DNA of 28,115 nt from the NCBI GenBank assembly GCA_031258615.1, contig JAIRMP010000181.1, positions 1-28,115 of the forward strand, read 5' to 3'. This DNA comes from Spirochaetaceae bacterium. GTDB taxonomy: Bacteria; Spirochaetota; Spirochaetia; Treponematales; Breznakiellaceae. A program made the position numbers and the translations under genes. The notes beneath the pieces are model-generated. The model ran no database searches, had not been told where the DNA came from, and saw nothing but the letters and a program-made list of their open reading frames with translations. Positions 7,080-15,206 of the stretch are shown one piece after another (within the stretch, counting starts at the first letter, position 1; every line of letters begins with the position of its first letter).

Positions 7080-8012
7080 TTGAAAATCATCGAATCAAAA
7101 ATTTCGCAAAAAAAGCCGGCGCCATACACAGTCGTTTTTACCCTGATTGTCCTTATGCTTGCCGGCTGCCAAGCGAGGGAGCAGGGGCAGGGACAGGGGC
7201 CGGCGCAGCCGGTGTTTGCGATCAGTACCATTAAGCTGGAAACGGGAAAGATAGCGGACTACCTTACGCTTTCGGGCGATATGGTGGCCGGCTCGTCCGT
7301 GGACGTTTATTCCGATACGGCGGGAACGATAACAAGGCGCTATGTTTCCATAGGGAGCCGCGTAGCAAAGAATCAGCCTATAGCGGAGGTTGACCCGTCC
7401 CAGCCGGGAATGAACTATATTCCAAGCGTTGTGCGGGCGCCAATATCCGGCGTAATCTCCGGACTGCCGGGACAGGTCGGCATGAAGATCAGCCAAAGTT
7501 CCCCGCTGGCAGTCATTTCCGGTGACGGCGGCCTGGAAATTGAGCTTCATGTCGCCGAGCGCTTCATATACCGGATAAGGATGGGCCTGCCCTGCGAAAT
7601 AACGCTGGACGCATACCCGGGAGATAACTTCCGCGGACGAATCTCGGAGATAAGCCCTGTCGTGAACATATCTTCGCGCACGATGATGATCAAGGTGAAC
7701 GTTGACAACCCGGGTGACAGGCTGAAGGCCGGTATGTTCGCCAAGGTAAAGATCATCACGGAAGAAAAAGAGAACGCCATTACCGTACCGGAGGGCGCCG
7801 TTCTACAGCGGGGCGGACAAAACTTTGTGTACACCGTGCGGGCAGACCCCGACGATCCGGAAGACAGCAGGGCGGTACGGACGCCTGTAACGCTCGGCTT
7901 GAACATAGATAATATGTTTGAAATAACTGAGGGCCTTGAGCCTGGCGACGAGGTGATAGTTCGCGGGCAAACCACGCTTACAGACGGCAGCCGCGTGAAC
8001 GTAATACAGTAG
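7080..8012 (+). CDS. Efflux RND periplasmic adaptor (membrane fusion) lipoprotein
   Basis: A 310-residue HlyD/AcrA-like adaptor. The N-terminus is a lipoprotein signal with the lipobox LAGC at C30, followed by a Gln/Gly-rich linker. Next come the adaptor core: a biotinyl-lipoyl-like half (AGSSVDVYSDTAGTITRRYV, then IGSRVAKNQPIAEVDPS), the matching half VRAPISGVISGLPGQVGMKI, a beta-barrel (EIELHVAERFIYRIRMG), and the proximal domain ending LEPGDEVIVRGQTTLTDGSRV. The alpha-hairpin between the lipoyl halves is almost absent, so this is a short adaptor. Translation probably starts at TTG 7080 after AAGGAAGGA. It should bridge the inner-membrane pump and the outer-membrane channel. Confidence 0.87.
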   Translation: MKIIESKISQKKPAPYTVVFTLIVLMLAGCQAREQGQGQGPAQPVFAISTIKLETGKIADYLTLSGDMVAGSSVDVYSDTAGTITRRYVSIGSRVAKNQPIAEVDPSQPGMNYIPSVVRAPISGVISGLPGQVGMKISQSSPLAVISGDGGLEIELHVAERFIYRIRMGLPCEITLDAYPGDNFRGRISEISPVVNISSRTMMIKVNVDNPGDRLKAGMFAKVKIITEEKENAITVPEGAVLQRGGQNFVYTVRADPDDPEDSRAVRTPVTLGLNIDNMFEITEGLEPGDEVIVRGQTTLTDGSRVNVIQ

Positions 8013-8029
8013 GGGGATGAGAGAAAAAA

Positions 8030-11000
8030 ATGAGTTTAGCAAAAACAGTGGTTTCGCGTCCTACGACGCTTTTTATAATCTTCGTTCTGCTGCTCGGTCT
8101 GGGAGGTTTCGCGCTGCTCAACCTGCCGATAGACCTTACACCGGATGTCAGCTTCCCGTATGTGATGGTTTCCACAACGTACACCGGCGCGGGCCCTGAG
8201 GAAGTGGAGCGCACTATATCCCGCCCTCTCGAAGCGGCGCTTTCCAGTGTGTCCAATTTGAAGCAGATAACTTCGACATCTTCCAAAGGGTCCAGCATGG
8301 TGGCGCTCGAATTCAACTACGGCACCGATATTGCGGACGCTACAAACTCTATCCGCGACGCGCTGGACAGGGTGCGGCGCGCGCTGCCTGACGGCTCCGA
8401 CTCGCCTACGATCTTCAAGTTTGACCCGTCCATGATGCCGGTGATGGGACTCATGGTTATATCGGAAAACCGATCCCCTGAAAACCTGCGGGAGCTTGCC
8501 GACAGCTCCATCGTTCCCCGGCTGGAGCAGATTCCCGGCGTAGCGACAGCCAGCATAAACGGCGGACGCGAGAAGCAGATACGGGTAGAGATACAGTCTT
8601 CACGGCTTGAAGCGTACGGACTCACCGTTACCCAGCTTCAGCAGATGCTGTCCACGCAGAACGCGCAGGTCGCGGCGGGCACGATCACGGAGAACGGCAT
8701 ATCGTACATACTCAACACTATGGGTGAGTACAGCACGCTGGACGAGATACGGAACACCGTCATATACTACGCGGCCAATACCGGCGCCAATGGGCGGCAG
8801 GGCCAGCCTATCGAGGTATACCTCCGCGATATAGCCGATGTGCATGAGGGCTACGCCGACCAGCAGAGCATTGTCTATGTGAACGGGCAGGAGGCGGTTC
8901 AGCTTTCCGTGCAGAAACAGAGCGGCAAGAATTCCGTGCAGGTCGCCAAGGATGTGCGGGGGCGGCTTGTAAAGCTGGCGGAAGAGCTGCCAGGCGACGT
9001 AAAAATCACGGAAATCTTTAATACCACCGATATAATTGAGGCCTCGCTTAACAATGTAATGACCAGCGCGGTGAGCGGCGCAATCCTTGCCGTTCTGATA
9101 CTGTTTTTATTCCTCCGTTCGATAAAGCCGACCATCATAATTGGCATCAGCATCCCTGTTTCCATCATTATAACGATGATGTTGATGTACTTCTGGGGGC
9201 TCACGCTGAATCTGATGACGCTCGCGGGCCTGTTCCTAGGCGTCGGGATGCTGGTTGACAACTCCATAGTGATTCTTGAAAACATCTACCACTACCGTGA
9301 GAAGGGGGCGAAACTGATGCCGGCGGCGGTTTTGGGGACTCAGGAGATGATAGTCGCCATAGCCTGTTCAACGCTTACAACGCTCTGCGTGTTCCTGCCC
9401 CTTGTTATGTTTCAGGGTCTGTTGGAGATGGCGGGGGAAATGTTCGCGGGGCTCGCGTTCACCGTCGTTTTCTCGCTCGCCATATCGCTGTTTGTCGCTA
9501 TATTCCTTGTCCCCGTCCTTTCAAGCCACTACCTGCCGCTTCTAACCCGTAAGCAGGCCCCGCTAAAAGGCAAACTTGCCGTCATTGACGGCTATTTTGA
9601 ACGCTTCCTGCACGGCATGGAGTCCGGCTACCGTAAACTGGTTGCCAAAGTGCTGCGGCACAAGATGCTTGTCGTGGGTTTTCTGCTGCTGGTGTTTATA
9701 GGAAGCATCGTGGCCGTTCCCAGAATAGGGTGGATATTCATGCCGGAGTCGGCGGCGGATTCCGTTTCCATAAACGTTACGATGCCGCTCGGTACGGCGC
9801 TGCCTGAAACCGAAAAAACCTTGAAAGAGGTCGAGGCGATCGTCAAGAAAGAGTTGTTAAAAGATGGGAAAGAAGCCTACGACCGCCTGGTCCTTAACGC
9901 GGGAGGCGGGGGGCGTTTCAGCAGCGGCGGCACAAATTCAGGCTCGCTCCGCATAAACCTGCCCGAATTCGATAAGCAGATAATGGACGCCAACGAGATT
10001 CAGGCTGTGATACGTCCCTACTTTAACCAGTTTCCCGGGGTGCTGTTCCGCTTTTCCTCAGGCGGCGGCATGATGGGCGGCAGCAGCAACCCCATAGACA
10101 TAGTTCTCCACACGGAGGATTTGGTAAAGGGAAAGGCTATAGCGGACAGGATATCCGATCTGTTGAAGGAGAATATACCGGCGGTAAACGAGCCGCAGGT
10201 GAGCCTTAACGACGGCCTGCCTCAGATTGAAATCGAGTTGGACCGTGAACGTGTGTACGCGCTCGGCCTTAACGCTTACACGATTGGCAACGAGATCAAG
10301 GCGGCGGTTGACGGGATAACCGCGTCGCAGTTCAAGAGCGGCAACGACGACCTCGACATAATACTGATTCTGGCGGAGGCGGACAGGAGCAGCCTGCCCG
10401 ATCTTGATCACATTTTCGTGCGCAGCAGCGTTACAGGCGCCCGCGTCCCGCTGTCCAATTTTGCCAACTACAAGGAAGGCTCAGGTCCCATGACGATAAG
10501 CCGCGAGAATCAGAGCCGCGTGATCCACGTAACCGCCGGCGTTAAACCCGGCACAAAACTGAACGAAGTCCAGGAGCGGATTCAGGAAATGATAAAGGCT
10601 GAAATACCGGCGGAAGACGATGTCATCATAACCTACGAAGGCGATAACGCGGAAATGGTCAAAATGTTTATAAACTTTGTGCTGATAATGATAGTCGCCA
10701 TCGCGCTCGTCTTTGGCGTTATGGCAAGTCTGTTTGAAAGTTTCCGTGACCCGTTCATAATCATATTCACGATTCCGCTGAGCATAATCGGCGTTGTAGC
10801 GATATACGCGATCACGGGCGACCGCTTCAACATACTTACCGCGGTCGGCCTCCTTGTACTGCTCGGCGTAATTGTAAACAACGGCATCGTGCTGGTTGAC
10901 TATACAAACCTGCTGCGAAAACGCGGGTTTGGCCTGGAGGAGGCCTGCATAGAGGCCGCCGGCAACAGGCTGCGCCCCATACTGATGTCAACGCTTACCA

Positions 11001-11293
11001 CCGTGCTGGGCTTGGCTCCTATGGCGTTTTTTCCCGGCGAAGGCTCGGAAATGGTTGCCCCCATCGGCAAAACGGTTTTCGGCGGCCTTAGCTTCGGCAC
11101 CTTGATGACGCTGTTTTTGATGCCGGCGATCTATGCCAGAATCAACAAGCATGACGACGAGCGCCGCGCCATCGCCGACATGAAACGTGAAGGCATAGCC
11201 TCCGGTTTAAGCAAGGAGGAACTGAAAGACCTTATCAGGCAGAAAAAAGCGGAGCGGCACGCAAACGAACAGAAAATGGCGGCGGCGCGATGA
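8030..11293 (+). CDS. RND-family efflux transporter permease (AcrB/HAE-like)
   Basis: A 1087-residue protein of full RND length, with 12 predicted membrane segments and two large periplasmic loops. It opens with a first membrane helix followed by LPIDLTPDVSFPYVMVSTTY and PEEVERTISRPLEAAL, both classic for the family. The TM4 motif reads VGMLVDNSIVILENI: the first proton-relay Asp is present (D410) and the second is Asn (N411). In TM10 the AcrB lysine is replaced in VIVNNGIVLVDY (N950-N951). These changes are common in spirochaete and Bacteroidetes-type pumps. The C-terminus has a charged tail after the last helix (KREGIASGLSKEELKDLIRQ). Substrate cannot be told. It is 17 bases after the adaptor gene. 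Confidence 0.92.
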   Translation: MSLAKTVVSRPTTLFIIFVLLLGLGGFALLNLPIDLTPDVSFPYVMVSTTYTGAGPEEVERTISRPLEAALSSVSNLKQITSTSSKGSSMVALEFNYGTDIADATNSIRDALDRVRRALPDGSDSPTIFKFDPSMMPVMGLMVISENRSPENLRELADSSIVPRLEQIPGVATASINGGREKQIRVEIQSSRLEAYGLTVTQLQQMLSTQNAQVAAGTITENGISYILNTMGEYSTLDEIRNTVIYYAANTGANGRQGQPIEVYLRDIADVHEGYADQQSIVYVNGQEAVQLSVQKQSGKNSVQVAKDVRGRLVKLAEELPGDVKITEIFNTTDIIEASLNNVMTSAVSGAILAVLILFLFLRSIKPTIIIGISIPVSIIITMMLMYFWGLTLNLMTLAGLFLGVGMLVDNSIVILENIYHYREKGAKLMPAAVLGTQEMIVAIACSTLTTLCVFLPLVMFQGLLEMAGEMFAGLAFTVVFSLAISLFVAIFLVPVLSSHYLPLLTRKQAPLKGKLAVIDGYFERFLHGMESGYRKLVAKVLRHKMLVVGFLLLVFIGSIVAVPRIGWIFMPESAADSVSINVTMPLGTALPETEKTLKEVEAIVKKELLKDGKEAYDRLVLNAGGGGRFSSGGTNSGSLRINLPEFDKQIMDANEIQAVIRPYFNQFPGVLFRFSSGGGMMGGSSNPIDIVLHTEDLVKGKAIADRISDLLKENIPAVNEPQVSLNDGLPQIEIELDRERVYALGLNAYTIGNEIKAAVDGITASQFKSGNDDLDIILILAEADRSSLPDLDHIFVRSSVTGARVPLSNFANYKEGSGPMTISRENQSRVIHVTAGVKPGTKLNEVQERIQEMIKAEIPAEDDVIITYEGDNAEMVKMFINFVLIMIVAIALVFGVMASLFESFRDPFIIIFTIPLSIIGVVAIYAITGDRFNILTAVGLLVLLGVIVNNGIVLVDYTNLLRKRGFGLEEACIEAAGNRLRPILMSTLTTVLGLAPMAFFPGEGSEMVAPIGKTVFGGLSFGTLMTLFLMPAIYARINKHDDERRAIADMKREGIASGLSKEELKDLIRQKKAERHANEQKMAAAR

Positions 11294-11426
11294 GGAGTGA
11301 AGAGTGAAAAATGATACTTTACTTAACGGTGGAATTCCGCCACCATTACTATACAAGCTATACTGTGCGGTATACCCAGGAGCGAATGAACCTAACGGAG
11401 GGAAGGGGGCGTTTATGGAGGATATT

Positions 11427-11615
11427 ATGATGAATTATACAGTCGAAGAAGCGGCAAAGAGCTTTGAAGAAAAATTCAAAGCCAACGGTTTTAAACGTTC
11501 TGTTTTGCCTAACAATGCGCCGGATTATACAAGCGAAAAACAGGTACAGGAGATAGAAGCGGTTCGTGATTTTCTTGCTTCAGATATGCTGGAATATATT
11601 GCCAATTTGACATGA
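11427..11615 (+). CDS. Small protein of unknown function, coupled to the next gene
   Basis: A 62-residue acidic, probably helical protein (MMNYTVEEAAKSFEEKFKA, ending FLASDMLEYIANLT). The ATG at 11427 is preferred because GGAGG lies five bases upstream. Other in-frame starts are ATG 11415 and a GTG at 11304, which also follows AGGAG close to the end of the pump gene, so the N-terminus is uncertain. The stop overlaps the next start as ATGA, typical of co-translated partners. Composition is more AT-rich than the pump genes. An antitoxin or chaperone-like partner role is possible from size and coupling only; no domain is recognised. Confidence 0.6.
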   Translation: MMNYTVEEAAKSFEEKFKANGFKRSVLPNNAPDYTSEKQVQEIEAVRDFLASDMLEYIANLT

Positions 11616-12151
11616 GCGGTAAATTTATAACAAAACCTGATTACCTGTATTTGTTGGATTACTTTCCTGATAATGTCATTTTCATGCGGTTTAGGACGCT
11701 GTTGACTGAGACTATTGAAACCGCCGGGGCTCTGGGAATAGATGAAAGCGTTAATATTGACAGAGAAAGCATGGAAATGGTTGTACTGGATTATTTTTCA
11801 GATATAGCTAGGGTAAAATATTTTCATAATATCAAACAGGTAAATGTTCAACAAATGCACGCATACGAAATGTTTTGTTTTTTGCGGCGGCATCCTGTAC
11901 AAATTTGTAAACCCTTTATAAACGGTTTTGATATAAACGAAAAAATAGCCATCGCCATCTTTGTTCCAAGAATCCTGCGTGAAGCTGGTATAATTTACAG
12001 TAAAACAAATCAGGATATTAACAAGGATACGCTGAATAATTTTATAAATAGTATTTTTTATCATATAAAATACAGCAGTTATACACAGCAATCACTTGAA
12101 CTGATGATAGAGGCGTTCTTTTTTGGCTGTAACTGCCGCGTTAAAATATAA
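11612..12151 (+). CDS. Unknown 179-residue protein, ATGA-coupled to the small upstream gene
   Basis: The start overlaps the preceding stop (ATGA at 11612-11615). The product is predominantly helical and not secreted, with a hydrophobic centre (DINEKIAIAIFVPRILREAG) and three cysteines, one at 92 and two in the C-terminal FGCNCRVKI. No recognisable catalytic motif or domain is seen. The gene is clearly more AT-rich than its neighbours, like the fragments at 93-1509, and together with the 62-residue gene it looks like an inserted two-gene cassette between the pump and the PII-like gene. Toxin of a two-gene system, or an efflux accessory, are both only guesses. Confidence 0.65.
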   Translation: MSGKFITKPDYLYLLDYFPDNVIFMRFRTLLTETIETAGALGIDESVNIDRESMEMVVLDYFSDIARVKYFHNIKQVNVQQMHAYEMFCFLRRHPVQICKPFINGFDINEKIAIAIFVPRILREAGIIYSKTNQDINKDTLNNFINSIFYHIKYSSYTQQSLELMIEAFFFGCNCRVKI

Positions 12152-12171
12152 ATAGAATTACAGGAGTAACA

Positions 12172-12471
12172 ATGCGAATAGAAATTATCGCCAATCTGAC
12201 GGTTGAAGAAAATATTATGGACGCGCTGCGCACCGAGGGCGTGGCGAAATTTTATACAAAGATTCCGTCCGTACACGGTATCGGAAAGCAGGGTCCGCGC
12301 ATGGGGGATGCGGTGTGGCCGGAAGAAAACTTTGTGATGGTGATCTGGTGCGAGATGGACGAAGCTCTCGGCATAGAACGTGCCGTAAGCCGCGTAAAAG
12401 AAAGCTTCCCCAACGAAGGCATAAAACTGTTCGGCCTGCACGAAATCTACGCCAACCAAAAACTTTTGTAA
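12172..12471 (+). CDS. PII-like small protein, probably efflux-associated
   Basis: A 99-residue protein with the alternating strand-helix-strand pattern of the PII/CutA ferredoxin-like fold: MRIEIIANLTVEENIMDALR, then VHGIGKQGPRMGDAVWPEENF where the T-loop would be, then FVMVIWCEMDEALGIERAV. The uridylylation tyrosine and ATP-binding motifs of true GlnB/GlnK are not seen, so nitrogen signalling is unlikely. PII-like proteins encoded near RND pumps occur in several bacteria and are thought to sense metal or small ligands; that parallel is inferred from position. GGAG sits eight bases before the ATG. It follows the unknown gene pair by 20 bases and may have been the last gene of the efflux operon. 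Confidence 0.6.
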   Translation: MRIEIIANLTVEENIMDALRTEGVAKFYTKIPSVHGIGKQGPRMGDAVWPEENFVMVIWCEMDEALGIERAVSRVKESFPNEGIKLFGLHEIYANQKLL

Positions 12472-12485
12472 CAGTTGACAGGCAA

Positions 12486-12505
12486 GGGGGCTAGTCCCAG
12501 CCCCC
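12486..12505. terminator. Hairpin between convergent genes
   Basis: GGGGGCT at 12486-12492 pairs with AGCCCCC at 12499-12505 around a six-base loop, covering the stop codon of the minus-strand lipoprotein gene and lying 15 bases after the PII-like gene. There is no T tract on either side, so if it terminates transcription it is not a classical intrinsic terminator. Confidence 0.35.
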
Positions 12506-15091
12506 CGCCGGCCCCGATTCGGTCGAGTCCAGCGTCACAGTCTCTGCCGCTGTGTTATCGCGTTTTTTGCCGGAAGTGACCCACACGGCATTGCCGGATG
12601 AGCCGAGCGGTACGCTGTTTTTTAACGATTCGACAGATTCGTTGCTGCCGTATATCACGCCGCCTGTTTTGATAAATGTGCCGCCGCCGGCCGCTACGCT
12701 TACGCCGCCGCCTGAAAAGCTGGATGAATTGCCTGATATTTCGCCGCCTTTCATGTTGAATGTTCCCTTGTGTATCCTTACGCCGCTGCCTTCGCTGTTC
12801 GATTTTATTCCCCCGCTTTTCATCGTGAATACACCGCCTTCATCCAAATTTACGCCGCCGCCGCCGCCGCCCCCGCCGCTGGTCGAATCGTACGATATGG
12901 AGTTGCCGCTTATCTCCGCGTTCCCCTGCATCACAAACTCACTGCTTTTAAGGCCGACGCCGCCGCCCCATTTCGCGTAGTTGCCCGATATTTTAGCGTC
13001 CCCGGACATCAAAAAGTATGAGTTGTTGTGTAAAAAAATACCCCCTCCCAGACAGCCGTCGCCGCTGCTATCGAGGTAGCCCTTATTAGCCGTGATTTCG
13101 CCGCCTTTCATAAATACCGCGCCGTTTGTAACGTATACGCCGCCGCCGTTGTCCGGCGATTCAGGGCCGGTGTTGGAACTGGTATTATGGTTGTTTTGCA
13201 GCGCCGCCCCCGCTTCGATCGTGAGCGTGCCGCCGTTGACAGTTACCATCGCCCTTGATGAGGTAATGCCGTCATTCTGCGAGGCTTTGGGGCCGCCTGC
13301 CGCGTTGTTCCATTTCGCGCCGCCATCTATCGTGAGTGTGCTGGCCGAGGCCCCTCCCAGCGTAAGGCTTGCGCCGTTTTTAACGCTGAACAGGCTGTCC
13401 GTAACGTGAGCTCCGCGCGTTATCGTGTACGAAGCGCCGTTCGGAACCGTCAGGCGTATATGCTTGTTCGCGCCGTCTATGCCGGATACGGCCTTTTCAA
13501 GCTCAATGTTCTCTAACACGGTGATTGTATCAGGCATACTTGCCGTTCCCGCCGCGGCGCTTACCGCCTCCTGCAAAGACTGGTAGTAAATTAAGGCAGT
13601 GGAGCCCCGGCTGGCGGACGCGCTCACGATCTTCCCCTGGCCCGCACCGTCAAGGACAATCATGTTGCCTGCTTCGCTTACGGTAAATTTCGCCGTGTCT
13701 CTTGCTGTTATGCCGCTTAACACAATAGTGTCGCCGTTAGCCTGCGCCTGCGTCGTGATCCTTGCCGTAAGCCCGCCCGGCGGCGTCAAACTGCCGGAAA
13801 CTGTGATAAGTTTGCCATCCGTCAGGTATACATCGTTATCCTGCGTAACAACTGATTTTCCGACTATGTTAAAAACGCCGTCATTGTAAACGCCGCCGCC
13901 CAACACCGAGACATTATCTTGGATAACACCGCCTTCCATCGAAAATACGCCGCCGGAAACATACACGGCGCCGCCATTGCTGTTACCGCTGGTACTGCCG
14001 TTACTGTTGTTTTGCAGAATTACCCGGTCTCCAATTGTCAGGCTCCCGCCGGAAACCGTAAATAGCGCCGCATTCGCGCTTATACCCGTCATCCGTCCTC
14101 CGTCTACCACAAAGCCGGGGTTGATTCCGGCGTCCAACGTGAGGCTTGCGCCGCTTTTCACAGTGAACAGACTGCCCGTGAAAGCCGCGCCCCCTGCCGC
14201 CTGTTTACGCTGTATTATTTTTGGCAGGCCGGGCTGCGCCGTTAGCGTGAGATCGACCGCGCCTTCTATGCTGATTTCCTTGTCGATAAAAATGTTTTCG
14301 GCAAGCAGGTATACCACGCCCGCTGTTCCGGCGTCATAAACCGCGTCCGCGAGCGAAGTGTAATACTGCTGCTTACCTCCGGAAATCCGCATAGCCTCTA
14401 CCCCGCTTATATCCTCAAAAGCGGCGTTAAGCCCTATGTCGTAGGCGGGCATATCAAAGACGCCGCCATGTATCGCCGTGACCGGGTTTCCGTTTGACGC
14501 GGGAGGGGACATTTGGTACGAAAGACCGTTTTCCTTTAGAATAAAGCCCTGCTCAGGATAAACGTAAACTGAAACTTTTTGTCCCTCCGCCGCCTGCGAA
14601 GGAAACGGAATCGCCTTTCCGTTAGTGCCGTTGTACTCCGCTATTTTATAAAAGGTTTCATTACGCCGGCTTATATCGATCCTGAATTCCGTTGTTACGC
14701 CGTCATCCCCGTTACCGCCGGTCAGCGTTACCGTTACAGGCAGATACCCGTCCGCGGCGCCGCTTTCCCGCACTTCGACAGTATACTCTGTACCGGGCTC
14801 AAGGACGCGCGCCCCGTTCAGGTCGTTAACACCTGAAATTTCCAGCCCGTGTTTGTCCACCCATTCCTGCGCGCTCATTTTATAAGGCGTCTCATCGCCC
14901 GCCATAAACGTGTTCGGGTACGGATACTTTGTTACCAGTATTGTTTTTATAGATTTAAGCTCATCTATTTTATCCTGTATAGTTGACAGCAGCGGCTTAT
15001 TCCAAATGTCGCACTGTATAAAAAGTAAGAGGCAGGATAACCATAGCGCCGATATTGATGCGGCATTTCCTGATAAAAAAAGCTTCTTCAT
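12491..15091 (-). CDS. Large parallel beta-helix surface lipoprotein
   Basis: An 866-residue exported protein. The N-terminus is a signal with a relaxed lipobox around FIQCD (C27; C20 is an alternative). Residues 50-225 hold a beta-sandwich-like region. Then come two related modules (about 236-415 and 492-673), each with a SLFxVKxGASLTL segment and an exposed GGxVYV segment, and a tail (674-866) of beta-helix turns such as FVMQGNAEISGN and FNMKGGEISGN. Eight glycines at about 739-746 are encoded by near-pure GGC repeats. This is typical of spirochaete adhesin-like or polysaccharide-facing surface proteins; the ligand is unknown. No good Shine-Dalgarno precedes the ATG. Confidence 0.8.
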   Translation of the reverse strand: MKKLFLSGNAASISALWLSCLLLFIQCDIWNKPLLSTIQDKIDELKSIKTILVTKYPYPNTFMAGDETPYKMSAQEWVDKHGLEISGVNDLNGARVLEPGTEYTVEVRESGAADGYLPVTVTLTGGNGDDGVTTEFRIDISRRNETFYKIAEYNGTNGKAIPFPSQAAEGQKVSVYVYPEQGFILKENGLSYQMSPPASNGNPVTAIHGGVFDMPAYDIGLNAAFEDISGVEAMRISGGKQQYYTSLADAVYDAGTAGVVYLLAENIFIDKEISIEGAVDLTLTAQPGLPKIIQRKQAAGGAAFTGSLFTVKSGASLTLDAGINPGFVVDGGRMTGISANAALFTVSGGSLTIGDRVILQNNSNGSTSGNSNGGAVYVSGGVFSMEGGVIQDNVSVLGGGVYNDGVFNIVGKSVVTQDNDVYLTDGKLITVSGSLTPPGGLTARITTQAQANGDTIVLSGITARDTAKFTVSEAGNMIVLDGAGQGKIVSASASRGSTALIYYQSLQEAVSAAAGTASMPDTITVLENIELEKAVSGIDGANKHIRLTVPNGASYTITRGAHVTDSLFSVKNGASLTLGGASASTLTIDGGAKWNNAAGGPKASQNDGITSSRAMVTVNGGTLTIEAGAALQNNHNTSSNTGPESPDNGGGVYVTNGAVFMKGGEITANKGYLDSSGDGCLGGGIFLHNNSYFLMSGDAKISGNYAKWGGGVGLKSSEFVMQGNAEISGNSISYDSTSGGGGGGGGVNLDEGGVFTMKSGGIKSNSEGSGVRIHKGTFNMKGGEISGNSSSFSGGGVSVAAGGGTFIKTGGVIYGSNESVESLKNSVPLGSSGNAVWVTSGKKRDNTAAETVTLDSTESGPAGGWD
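12854..12880 (-). repeat. In-frame glycine-codon microsatellite
   Basis: Six consecutive GCC triplets (12854-12871 on the plus strand), then CCC, GCC and GCT. On the coding strand they give serine followed by eight glycines in the beta-helix lipoprotein. Gain or loss of triplets would change the linker length without breaking the frame. Confidence 0.8.
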
Positions 15092-15164
15092 AAATTGAAT
15101 ATAAGGAATTTCCGCGCCGGTGGCAATGCGAAAAACGCAGCCTAATGCGGTCTTTTGGGGAGAG

Positions 15165-15201
15165 TGTGCATAAATGTTACATGGTGTGTCATTTATGCAC
15201 A
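15165..15201. repeat. 12-bp inverted repeat between two minus-strand genes
   Basis: TGTGCATAAATG at 15165-15176 pairs perfectly with 15190-15201 around a 13-base loop. It lies after the end of the symporter gene and about 75 bases upstream of the lipoprotein start (both on the minus strand). It could end the first transcript or bind a regulator of the second. No T run follows it on the minus strand. Confidence 0.6.
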
Positions 15202-15206
15202 GTTCT

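Noticed and set aside
12552..14836. Several plus-strand frames rich in proline opposite the beta-helix gene
   Set aside because: They mirror the Gly-rich coding strand and have no independent support.
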